NCBI GenBank assembly: GCA_046297835.1
Contig: JBKBHI010000001.1
Span: 372,001 to 436,000 of the forward strand
Direction of reading: 5' to 3'
Source: CAMAVH01 sp046297835
Lineage (GTDB): Bacteria; Pseudomonadota; Alphaproteobacteria; SMXQ01
DNA length: 64,000 nucleotides
Part shown: piece by piece, positions 55,500 to 62,911 of the stretch
Layout: each line of letters starts with the position of its first letter
How positions within the stretch are numbered: the stretch's first letter is position 1
Notes under the pieces: model-generated
Databases searched by the model: none
What the model was told of the DNA's origin: nothing
What the model saw: the letters and a program-made list of their open reading frames with translations, nothing else
Program-made: the position numbers and the translations under genes

Positions 55500-55991
55500 A
55501 TGCCCCGCTCCTTGCACCTTGGATTATTTTCGGCGTTCTTCGTTGCCGCGTTTTCAGCCGATCAGGCTTCTAAGAAAATCGCTTTAGACGCGCTTGCAAA
55601 TCCGCCTCGGATCGTTGAAGTCCTTTCTTTTTTCAACCTGAGGCTCGGATTCAACAGCGGAGTGAGCTTCGGATTGTTCGCGACCGATTCGCCGTACATC
55701 CTGATCTCTCTGACGGGGGCCGTGATCGCGATTCTCGCCTGGTGGGCTTATCGCGCTCAATCCGCTATTGAGACGGTTGCATTGGGGCTCATTGTCGGCG
55801 GCGCGCTGGGCAACCTCGTCGATCGCATTCGACATGGCGCAGTTGTCGATTTTCTCGACCTGTTCTACCAGGAATGGCATTGGCCGACCTTCAATGTCGC
55901 CGACATTACGATTGTTTCCGGGACGTTGCTTTTAGTTCTGACGTCCTTGCGCCAAGGCAAAACGCCGACAAAACCCGCCTCAAAAAGCTGA
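55500..55991 (+). CDS. lspA: Lipoprotein signal peptidase LspA (PbrC-like)
   Basis: A 163-residue inner-membrane aspartic protease with four helices. The catalytic Asp residues are in VVDFLDLF and FNVADITI, with the family block GGALGNLVDRIRHG before them. It starts 21 bases after the ATPase stops. A second, metal-operon-specific LspA is a known part of pbr-type lead operons (PbrC). The housekeeping lspA would be elsewhere. Confidence 0.92.
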   Translation: MPRSLHLGLFSAFFVAAFSADQASKKIALDALANPPRIVEVLSFFNLRLGFNSGVSFGLFATDSPYILISLTGAVIAILAWWAYRAQSAIETVALGLIVGGALGNLVDRIRHGAVVDFLDLFYQEWHWPTFNVADITIVSGTLLLVLTSLRQGKTPTKPASKS

Positions 55992-56010
55992 ATTTCCCCT
56001 GCGTGAACAG

Positions 56011-56523
56011 ATGACCGGAATGACTGGACGAGCGGCCCTCCTGGTCGTGTTTGCTGTTTTTACAATGCAGGCGGGCGCGCTCTCGCGCGCGGTCGCGCAT
56101 GAGTTCAAAGCGGGCGAGATAACTGTCCAACACCCCTTTAGCCGCGTGACGCCGAAGGGCGTTAAAACTGGAGCGGCCTACATGACGATCGTGAACGGCG
56201 GAACATCGCCTGACCGCCTCATCGGCGCGACGACGGAGATTGCAGAACGCGCCGAAATTCATCGCACAACCACGACTGACAACGGCGTCATGAGAATGCG
56301 CCTCCAGCCCGACGGAATCGCCATACCCGCTGCCGGCGAGATCAAGCTCCAGCCCACGAGCGAGTATCATATCATGCTGGTCGGCCTCAGCGAGCCGCTG
56401 CAAGAAGGAATGAAAATTCCTCTCGTCGTGAAGTTCGAGAAAGCGGGATCCGTTGCGGTCGAACTGGCTGTCGAGGCTCTGCGAAAACGTCCCGATGCGC
56501 CGCCGAGTCACGGCGATCATTGA
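56011..56523 (+). CDS. PCu(A)C-family copper chaperone
   Basis: A 170-residue secreted protein with a signal peptide ending near AVAH-E. The Cu(I)-binding pattern H-x~10-M-x~21-H-x-M appears as EIHRTTTTDNGVMRM followed by EYHIM. PCu(A)C proteins hand copper to the CuA or CuB sites of cytochrome oxidase, usually with a SCO protein. Here the SCO gene follows two bases downstream. Confidence 0.9.
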   Translation: MTGMTGRAALLVVFAVFTMQAGALSRAVAHEFKAGEITVQHPFSRVTPKGVKTGAAYMTIVNGGTSPDRLIGATTEIAERAEIHRTTTTDNGVMRMRLQPDGIAIPAAGEIKLQPTSEYHIMLVGLSEPLQEGMKIPLVVKFEKAGSVAVELAVEALRKRPDAPPSHGDH

Positions 56524-56525
56524 CG

Positions 56526-57131
56526 ATGAAAACCCTACGGCTTGTTCGTATCGTCGCGTGGATCGCTGTCGCATTGGCGCTCACGCTGCTTTTTGGCTAT
56601 TGGAAATCCCTGCCGTCCAAAAAATCTGAGGATGCGGCTATCACGTCGCCGATGCGGCTTGGAGGGTCTTTTTCGCTCGTTGACCACACCGGAGAGGCTG
56701 TCACAGATAAAGATTATCGCGGCAAGCCGCATTTGCGGTTTTTCGGTTTCACGCATTGCCCGGACGTCTGCCCTACGACATTGTCGTGGCTCGCCGACCT
56801 CGTGGAGCAGTCGGGCGGAGATGTCCCTATTCTGCTCGTCAGCGTCGATCCCGAGAGAGATACCCCAGAGGTGCTCGCGGATTACGTCTCCAGTTTTGGC
56901 CCGAACATCGTTGGACTGACGGGGACGGTCGATCAGATCGACGCTGTCGTCAAAAGTTGGGGAGCCTATTCCAAACGGGTGCCGCAAGAGGGCGGAGGAT
57001 ATACGATGGACCACACCGCTAGCGTCTACTTGGTCGATGGCGACGGCGCTTTCCGCGGCACTCTCGACATTCATGATGCGTCTCCGACGGCAAATCTCGC
57101 CAAACTTAAACGTCTCCTCGAATCGAATTGA
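56526..57131 (+). CDS. SCO1/SenC family protein
   Basis: ATG 56526 lies two bases after the PCu(A)C stop and gives 201 residues. It has one N-terminal transmembrane helix and a thioredoxin fold with the copper motif CPDVC (in GFTHCPDVCPTT) and the distal His in YTMDHTASVYLVD. SCO proteins deliver copper and reduce Cys in CuA sites. Its place among Dsb genes in a metal-resistance operon is unusual. Confidence 0.93.
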   Translation: MKTLRLVRIVAWIAVALALTLLFGYWKSLPSKKSEDAAITSPMRLGGSFSLVDHTGEAVTDKDYRGKPHLRFFGFTHCPDVCPTTLSWLADLVEQSGGDVPILLVSVDPERDTPEVLADYVSSFGPNIVGLTGTVDQIDAVVKSWGAYSKRVPQEGGGYTMDHTASVYLVDGDGAFRGTLDIHDASPTANLAKLKRLLESN

Positions 57132-57143
57132 AGCCGGAGCATT

Positions 57144-57326
57144 ATGAGCGACAGCCAGAACGAGCGAAAATCGAGACAGAAGCTCCAGCAGCGCCTGAAG
57201 TCTCGCAACCTCGCTCTGGCCGCCGTTCTGGCTGGGTTGGTCATCTTGTTTTTCGCTGTCACTATCGTTCGCGTTCAACAAGGAAGCGAACAACGGGGCA
57301 ATGCCCCTCTCATTATAAATCGTTGA
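57144..57326 (+). CDS. Small single-pass membrane protein, CoxF-like
   Basis: A 60-residue protein with a basic N-terminus (NERKSRQKLQQRLKSRN), one transmembrane helix (LALAAVLAGLVILFFAVTIVRV) and a short outside tail. It resembles the CoxF-type small oxidase-assembly proteins of rhizobia, recalled by pattern. It sits between the SCO and DsbB genes with gaps of 12-13 bases, so it is part of the operon. Confidence 0.65.
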   Translation: MSDSQNERKSRQKLQQRLKSRNLALAAVLAGLVILFFAVTIVRVQQGSEQRGNAPLIINR

Positions 57327-57339
57327 GGGACTGACGGAG

Positions 57340-57771
57340 ATGGCCGAAAATAGGAATGGCGCAGTCTGGAATTTGATCTTTGCCGCTTGGCTCGTCGCCT
57401 TGGCATCCACTCTCGGCGCCCTGTTTATCGGCGAAGTCATGGGGCAAACGCCGTGCAACCTCTGTTGGTTTCAGCGCGCGTTCATGTTTCCTCTGGTCGT
57501 GATCCTCGGCATTGCCTGCTACCGGTCCGATGCCGCCGCTTGGATATACGGACTGCCGGTCGCAGTCGCCGGCGGCTTGATCGCGGCGTTTCATAGTTTG
57601 CTATACTTCGGCGTCATCCCTAAGGAGATCGAACCCTGCGGAGCCGGCCCGTCCTGTTCGAGTCCGGATATGCTCATGCTCGGCCAGCTTCCGATCCCGG
57701 TTCTTTCGCTCATAGGTTTCATGGCCATTATCGGCCTTTTGCTGGTCGTCCGTCGGAGGCTCGAATCGTGA
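57340..57771 (+). CDS. DsbB-family disulfide bond formation protein
   Basis: A 143-residue protein with four helices and two periplasmic Cys pairs: TPCNLCWFQRA (CxxC, about residue 37) and EPCGAGPSCSSPD. This is the short BdbC-like DsbB form. It reoxidises a DsbA-like partner and passes electrons to quinone. The partner gene follows with overlapping stop and start. Confidence 0.9.
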   Translation: MAENRNGAVWNLIFAAWLVALASTLGALFIGEVMGQTPCNLCWFQRAFMFPLVVILGIACYRSDAAAWIYGLPVAVAGGLIAAFHSLLYFGVIPKEIEPCGAGPSCSSPDMLMLGQLPIPVLSLIGFMAIIGLLLVVRRRLES

Positions 57772-58430
57772 TGTCGAAGCGCGTTATCGTTCTGCTGACG
57801 GCGCTCGTCGCCGTGGGAATCTTTTTCGGCGCGGGCGTCGCCTACGACCGCCAGATGGCCAAGCTGAAAGAAGAAGCCGCCACCGCTTCCGCCAACGCGC
57901 TTATCCGCGACCATTCGCCTGTCATCGGAATCCCCGACGCGCCCGTCACGATCGTCGAGTTTTTCGACCCTGCCTGCGAATCCTGCAGAGCCTTCTATCC
58001 GATCGTGAAGCAAATTCTCGCGCGCCATCCGGATGATGTCCGCCTCGTCTTACGTTACGCCCCGCTTCACGAGGGGTCAGACCAGGTCGTGCGGCTGCTC
58101 GAAACCGCGCGTATTCAGGGCATCTTCGAGCCTGTCCTCGAATCCGTGCTGCAAGCCCAGCCGCGTTGGGCGGCGCATGGCAATCCAGATATCGATATTG
58201 CCTGGCAGGCAGCTCGGATCGCGGGTCTCGATATAGAGCGCGCCAAACAGGATCTAAATCTCCCGGCGATTGAAGCCGTCCTGAAACAGGATGTCGCGGA
58301 CTTAACGACCCTTAAGATCAGGGGAACGCCGACGTTCTTCGTTAACGGCCAGCCCTTGCAATCCTTCGGACCGCGCCAGCTCTATGAAGCTGTCCTCAAT
58401 GCGTTGCAGAATATTCGAGCTGCCGAGTAG
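57771..58430 (+). CDS. DsbA-family thiol oxidoreductase
   Basis: ATG 57771 overlaps the dsbB stop (TGATG) and gives 219 residues; GTG 57768 is also possible. An N-terminal signal anchor (MSKRVIVLLTALVAVGIFFGAGVAY) precedes a thioredoxin domain with the active site CESC in FFDPACESCRAFYP and the cis-Pro loop RGTPTFFVNG. It forms disulfides in exported proteins and pairs with the DsbB above. Confidence 0.92.
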   Translation: MSKRVIVLLTALVAVGIFFGAGVAYDRQMAKLKEEAATASANALIRDHSPVIGIPDAPVTIVEFFDPACESCRAFYPIVKQILARHPDDVRLVLRYAPLHEGSDQVVRLLETARIQGIFEPVLESVLQAQPRWAAHGNPDIDIAWQAARIAGLDIERAKQDLNLPAIEAVLKQDVADLTTLKIRGTPTFFVNGQPLQSFGPRQLYEAVLNALQNIRAAE

Positions 58431-58454
58431 CAGCCGTTATTACTGAGGTCCGAC

Positions 58455-59267
58455 GTGATTGATCTGCACTCTGCGCTGCTCGCTGGTCTGCTCGGAGCTG
58501 TCGAAGGGCTTACCGAATTTATTCCGGTCTCATCCACCGGACATCTGATTCTCTTGGTCGATTTACTTGGATTTCAGGGGCCTCCCGGCAAGGTCTTTGA
58601 AGTTGCCATCCAGCTTGGCGCAATCTTCGCCATTTGCTGGGTCTATCGCCGAAAGCTTTGGACTGTTGCAGTCAACTTCCCCAATGACAGAAATGCGCGC
58701 CGCTTCATATTTTCTATTTTAACTGGCTTTTTGCCGGCGGCATTGATCGGGGCGCTCTTGCACGATTTCATAAAGAGCGTTCTCTTTTCGCCCTATGTCG
58801 TGTCTGTCAGCCTCGTTTTGGGCGGGTTTGCCATGCTGGCGATTGAGCGATGGGCGCCGTCCCCGCGCATATCAGGAGTTGACCATGTGGACCTTAACAC
58901 CGCTCTCAAGATTGGCTTCTGTCAGGCATTAGCCATGATCCCGGGAGTGTCCCGCTCCGGCGCGACAATCATGGGAGCGATTATGCTCCGAGTAGACCGC
59001 CAGACCGCGACGGAGTTCTCGTTTTTTCTCGCGATACCGACAATGGTCGGAGCCACGACTCTAGATCTCTATAAAAACTGGGAATCCATCGATCCTGCCG
59101 GGGGACTGATGATCGCGATCGGTTTTAGTGCGGCTTTCGGTGCCGGCCTTCTTGTCGTCAGGCGTTTAATCGCCTTTGTCGGAAAACACGGGTTCGCTCC
59201 GTTCGCCTGGTACCGTATCGCCTTAGGATTGGGGATAATCTTTATATATATGCCGGCCTCCGTATGA
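58455..59267 (+). CDS. uppP: Undecaprenyl-diphosphatase UppP (BacA/PbrB-like)
   Basis: A 270-residue polytopic membrane protein starting at GTG 58455. It has the UppP hallmarks AVEGLTEFIPVSSTGHLIL near residue 15 and the second motif MIPGVSRSGATIMGA. It dephosphorylates undecaprenyl diphosphate. In Cupriavidus lead resistance the homologue PbrB releases phosphate that precipitates Pb(II) outside the membrane. It is the last gene of the operon that begins with the ATPase. Confidence 0.93.
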   Translation: MIDLHSALLAGLLGAVEGLTEFIPVSSTGHLILLVDLLGFQGPPGKVFEVAIQLGAIFAICWVYRRKLWTVAVNFPNDRNARRFIFSILTGFLPAALIGALLHDFIKSVLFSPYVVSVSLVLGGFAMLAIERWAPSPRISGVDHVDLNTALKIGFCQALAMIPGVSRSGATIMGAIMLRVDRQTATEFSFFLAIPTMVGATTLDLYKNWESIDPAGGLMIAIGFSAAFGAGLLVVRRLIAFVGKHGFAPFAWYRIALGLGIIFIYMPASV

Positions 59268-59338
59268 GGCTTGTGGTCGATCACCCTTCGTCACCGCCGC
59301 ACTCAAATCTAATCAGGCCTGTTCTTTCTCCAGCTTAC

Positions 59339-59545
59339 TCAACAAGCGGCGTATAAGCGCGATATGGCCATCTCCCGCTCTTCGGCTTTTCGCTTGCCTA
59401 TCCCGGCCAGCAATTCCTCCTGCTGCTCCAGAGATAACGCACCATAGCTGTTCAAAGCGCAGCCACATTTTCATGGCCCATGTTTTGACACCACGCCTTT
59501 AAGGCTTCTTGCGCGGACCTATTGAGCGAGCAGTCAAGGCATAAT
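59339..59545 (-). pseudogene. C-terminal remnant of a tyrosine recombinase (phage-type integrase)
   Basis: Minus-strand reading gives SAQEALKAWCQNMGHENVAAL, then after a one-base shift NSYGALSLEQQEELLAGIG and a stop at 59339. The order AW-x-QN-x-GHE followed by SYG-x-L is the end of XerC-like integrases, with the catalytic Tyr in SYG. The N-terminal part is missing. The surrounding 59268-59618 has no intact gene. It marks past site-specific integration next to the recombinase. Confidence 0.55.
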
Positions 59546-59618
59546 CTGCATTTGGTGGTGGAGAGTTCTCTCGACTGCACGCCTTTTTGGAGCGTGCATG
59601 GGGCCTTAAGGAGGCTTC

Positions 59619-60104
59619 ATGCAACGCGATATTTCAAAAATAGCCTTAGATATTGGCTCTCTGAACGGCTGCTCCCTTGCCCAATTACAGGCGCAATGGA
59701 CGACCCTTGCGAGTAAGCCCTTAAAGGGGGCTCGGCGTGACTTATTGCAGCGCGCCATTGCTTACCTTTTGCAAGACCAGGAAGGCGGCGGCCTCTCAGC
59801 AAAAACGCGCCAGCGCTTAGGTCAGTTGGCTAAAACTTATGCCAAGGATCGTAGCGCCCAGGCCCAGATGGCGCCCGATCTCAAACCGGGCTGCCGGCTC
59901 CTCCGCGAATGGCAAGGCGTCATGCACGAGGTCGTCGTGCTGGAACAGGGCTTTCAGCACGATGACCGCACCTACCGCAGCCTCTCGGAAATCGCGCGCA
60001 CGATCACCGGCACGCGCTGGTCGGGCCCACTGTTCTTTGGTTTGAAGAAGCCTGCTGGCACGGCGCAGCCATCGCACGCCGGTAAGATCAAGGCAGAGCG
60101 ATGA
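59619..60104 (+). CDS. DUF2924 domain protein
   Basis: A 161-residue basic protein with GGAGG upstream. The pattern LASKPLKGARRDLLQRAIAYLLQDQE...LKPGCRLLREWQG and the HEVVVLEQGFQHDDRTYRSLSEIARTITGTRWSGP block are typical of DUF2924, a small protein found directly before serine recombinases in alphaproteobacterial mobile regions. Its end overlaps the recombinase start (ATGA). It may be a DNA-binding directionality or accessory factor; this is inference. Confidence 0.85.
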   Translation: MQRDISKIALDIGSLNGCSLAQLQAQWTTLASKPLKGARRDLLQRAIAYLLQDQEGGGLSAKTRQRLGQLAKTYAKDRSAQAQMAPDLKPGCRLLREWQGVMHEVVVLEQGFQHDDRTYRSLSEIARTITGTRWSGPLFFGLKKPAGTAQPSHAGKIKAER

Positions 60105-61804
60105 GCGCGCCTAAAGTTCTGCGCTGCGCCATCTACACGCGCAAATCGTCGGAGGAGGGGCTTGAGCAAGAATTCAACTCTCTCGACGCCCAGCGCGAGG
60201 CCTGTGAGGCTTATGTCCTGAGCCAGCGTCATGAAGGCTGGCAGGCGCTCGAGACGTTGTACGATGACGGCGGCTATTCCGGCGGCAATATGGAGCGTCC
60301 CGGGCTGGTGCAACTGCTTGCCGATGTCCGGGCGCGCAAAGTCGATGTCATCGTTGTCTATAAGGTCGACCGGCTCACGCGCGCCTTGTCGGACTTCGCC
60401 AAGATCGTCGAGACGCTGGACGGGCATGGCGTTTCCTTCGTCTCGGTGACGCAACAATTCAACACCACCAGCTCGATGGGGCGGTTGACGCTCAACGTGC
60501 TGCTGTCCTTTGCCCAATTCGAGCGCGAGGTCACAGGCGAGCGCATTCGCGATAAAATTGCCGCTTCGCGCAAGAAAGGCATGTGGATGGGTGGTCCGGT
60601 GCCGCTCGGCTACGACCTGGTCGATCATAAGCTGGTGATCAACGAGCCCGAGGCGACGACGGTGCGGCAGATCTTCGAACGCTACGCTGAACTGGGCTGT
60701 GTCCGCAAACTCAAGGCCGCACTCGACGAGGCCCAGATCGTGAGCAAGCGACGCGTAACCGCGGGCGGCCGGGCGTCGGGTGGCCAAGCCTTCGGTCGCG
60801 GCCAGCTCTATCATCTGCTGCGCAACCGGCTCTATCTCGGCGAGGCGGTGCATAAGGGAACATCCTACCCAGGGCAGCATGACGCGATCATCGCGCCACG
60901 GCTATTCGAGGAAGTGCAGGCGACGCTGGCCGCCAATCGCGTCGCGCGTCGTGATCGCCAGGGTGCCGCGTCGCCGAGCCTGCTCGCTGGCTTGCTCTTC
61001 GACACGGACGGCCAGCGCTTCACGCCGAGCCACACCCAGCGCCATGGCCGGCGCTATCGTTACTATGCCGCAGCTCAGCCGGCGGACGAGGGCGCCTCAC
61101 AGGCCGGCCGGCTGCAGCGGTTGCCGGCGGCGCAGATCGAGGCCATCGTCGAGGGCGAGCTGAGCCGCTTGCTGGCGACGCCGTCCGAGCTTCTGAGTTA
61201 TCTGCCCGGCGCGCCCGCGGTCCTGACCCACGCGGTTCTCAGCGGTGGGGCCGCTGCGGCGATACGCTGGTCGGCGGCCGCGGCACCCGCGCGGGGGACA
61301 CTGCTGCGCGCTGTGCTACGCCGGGTGACGGTAAGCGCCACGCAGCTGCGCCTGACCGTCGACTTGCCGGCGCTGTGGCGGATACTGCTGCCTCTAGAGC
61401 AAGCCGAGGCCGCCAGCGCCTTGGCGCCGGCGACGCTCGAGATCGAACGGCCGGTGACTCTCAAGCGCAGCGGTCGTGAGACCCGGCTCTGGGTCCCTGG
61501 CGCCAACGCGCCACGGCAAGTGGCCAAGCCCAATCCGGCGTTGATCAAGCTGGTGGTCCGCGCTCATGACTGGTGGGGGCAGTTTCGGGCGGGGCGCTCG
61601 ACGCAGGCGATTGCCAACGCGCTCGGCCTCAACCGCAGCTATATCGCGGCAGTGATGCCGCTCGCCTTCTTGGCGCCAGATCTGGTTGAGGACATCCTGG
61701 CCGGCTGTCAACCGCCGGGCTTACAGACCAAAGACCTGATGGACCTGCCATTAGAATGGGCGGCGCAGCGCGCGCTCCTCGCGGCGCGCGCTGAAGGTAT
61801 CTGA
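60101..61804 (+). CDS. Large serine recombinase (resolvase family)
   Basis: The 567-residue protein has the resolvase catalytic domain (CAIYTRKSSEEGLEQEFNSLDAQREAC, catalytic Ser near residue 13; DGGYSGGNMERPGLVQLL; VYKVDRLTRAL). A recombinase domain (VPLGYDLVDHKLVINEPEATTVRQIFERYAELG) follows, then a long C-terminal region. The usual Cys pairs of the zinc ribbon are not evident. Such enzymes integrate and excise genomic islands. It lies at the right side of the metal-resistance block. Confidence 0.93.
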   Translation: MSAPKVLRCAIYTRKSSEEGLEQEFNSLDAQREACEAYVLSQRHEGWQALETLYDDGGYSGGNMERPGLVQLLADVRARKVDVIVVYKVDRLTRALSDFAKIVETLDGHGVSFVSVTQQFNTTSSMGRLTLNVLLSFAQFEREVTGERIRDKIAASRKKGMWMGGPVPLGYDLVDHKLVINEPEATTVRQIFERYAELGCVRKLKAALDEAQIVSKRRVTAGGRASGGQAFGRGQLYHLLRNRLYLGEAVHKGTSYPGQHDAIIAPRLFEEVQATLAANRVARRDRQGAASPSLLAGLLFDTDGQRFTPSHTQRHGRRYRYYAAAQPADEGASQAGRLQRLPAAQIEAIVEGELSRLLATPSELLSYLPGAPAVLTHAVLSGGAAAAIRWSAAAAPARGTLLRAVLRRVTVSATQLRLTVDLPALWRILLPLEQAEAASALAPATLEIERPVTLKRSGRETRLWVPGANAPRQVAKPNPALIKLVVRAHDWWGQFRAGRSTQAIANALGLNRSYIAAVMPLAFLAPDLVEDILAGCQPPGLQTKDLMDLPLEWAAQRALLAARAEGI

Positions 61805-61825
61805 GCGTGATGCGACTGCTTGGGG

Positions 61826-62443
61826 CTATTTCTTATCGGCCGGCTTATCAAGGCTCCAGGTTAGGGTGCCGCGCACGATGGCCGCATATTTTTCCGGACT
61901 GAGCGGCAACTCACCACTGTAAAGATAGCCCTCGGTCTCCTTGCCCGTACCATCGACAAGACGTGTGGCCGGAGTCTTATAATTTCCGGCCAGAGTAAAG
62001 CGTCTATTTTCGACACTGAACCCGTCGTTATCTTCAAATTGCAGTTGGAGGAAATTGCCGTCCTTCTCCCAATATTTTTTCCAGTCGGGATCGATCAGAT
62101 CCGCTTGGCTGATGGTCTTGACCTGACCCTCGATTTGAAATTCGAACAGCAACGCATTCTCGCGGTATTTCACTGTGAGGGTAGGTTCTAAGCCGCGGAT
62201 CGGCCGGACAGTAAGCACCTTGGCGCGCGATAGTTTGGCCAGTTCGCTTTCATCGTAGCGTTTGAGCTCGAGCAGGCGGCCGCCTTCACGCACCAGGGTT
62301 TGGCCAGTTGCCTTGTTGAGCAGATAGACATCGCCTTTGACGTCTTTGATCTCATATCGATCGCCACGGCCGGTGAGATCTTCGAGGCAGCCGGTCAGCA
62401 GTGCGGCGCAGGCGGCGAATGCCGCGAGTTTCCAATAGAGCAT
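61826..62443 (-). CDS. Hypothetical lipoprotein
   Basis: ATG 62443 has GGGGAG six bases upstream (an ATG at 62449 is too close to it). The 205-residue product has a lipoprotein signal with lipobox LLTGC at about residue 19. The mature part is beta-rich and charged. I do not recognise a family. It is convergent with the recombinase gene, with a 21-base gap. Confidence 0.7.
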   Translation of the reverse strand: MLYWKLAAFAACAALLTGCLEDLTGRGDRYEIKDVKGDVYLLNKATGQTLVREGGRLLELKRYDESELAKLSRAKVLTVRPIRGLEPTLTVKYRENALLFEFQIEGQVKTISQADLIDPDWKKYWEKDGNFLQLQFEDNDGFSVENRRFTLAGNYKTPATRLVDGTGKETEGYLYSGELPLSPEKYAAIVRGTLTWSLDKPADKK

Positions 62444-62792
62444 AGTCATCTCCCCGGTTGACTGGGGCAGCGGCCCCATGGTCCTAGTATCGCGAGGGGA
62501 GGCGAGGCAGTCGAGCGCAAGGGGAGTGGGGAGCGATGCCAGATTGGCTTTCCGTAACGTCCGTTCTGCGGTCGTCGGTGCGCGCGGCGCCGGTGCTTCG
62601 CAAATCCAAAGAGTTAGATGTCGGAAGGGGTTAGCTGGTAGGCATGGCGACTGACATGTCTCGGCATCCTTGCGCGTGGCCCTTCCAAACCCTCTGCCAT
62701 TGCAGATGACAGAGCGCAGCGTTATGCGCGATTTGCGCATCAATTGCCCCGTGCAGCCCGTATCCGCTTGGTTAAGATGGGAGGGACCATTC

Positions 62793-62808
62793 GGGGGGGG
62801 GGGGGGGG
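62793..62808 (+). repeat. G16 homopolymer in intergenic region
   Basis: Sixteen consecutive G residues lie within 62444-62911, a stretch with no supported gene between two minus-strand genes. The tract is about 350 bp upstream of the lipoprotein start and could vary in length by slippage, or form a quadruplex. A sequencing or assembly artefact is also possible. Confidence 0.9.
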
Positions 62809-62911
62809 ATGGCACATGTGGCGGCACACAAAAAACCAACCACTCAACACCCCTTGCGCTGTGTGCAAACAGGCTTGCGTTTGGGTTATTATGCTCGCTT
62901 ATGTCTGAGAG

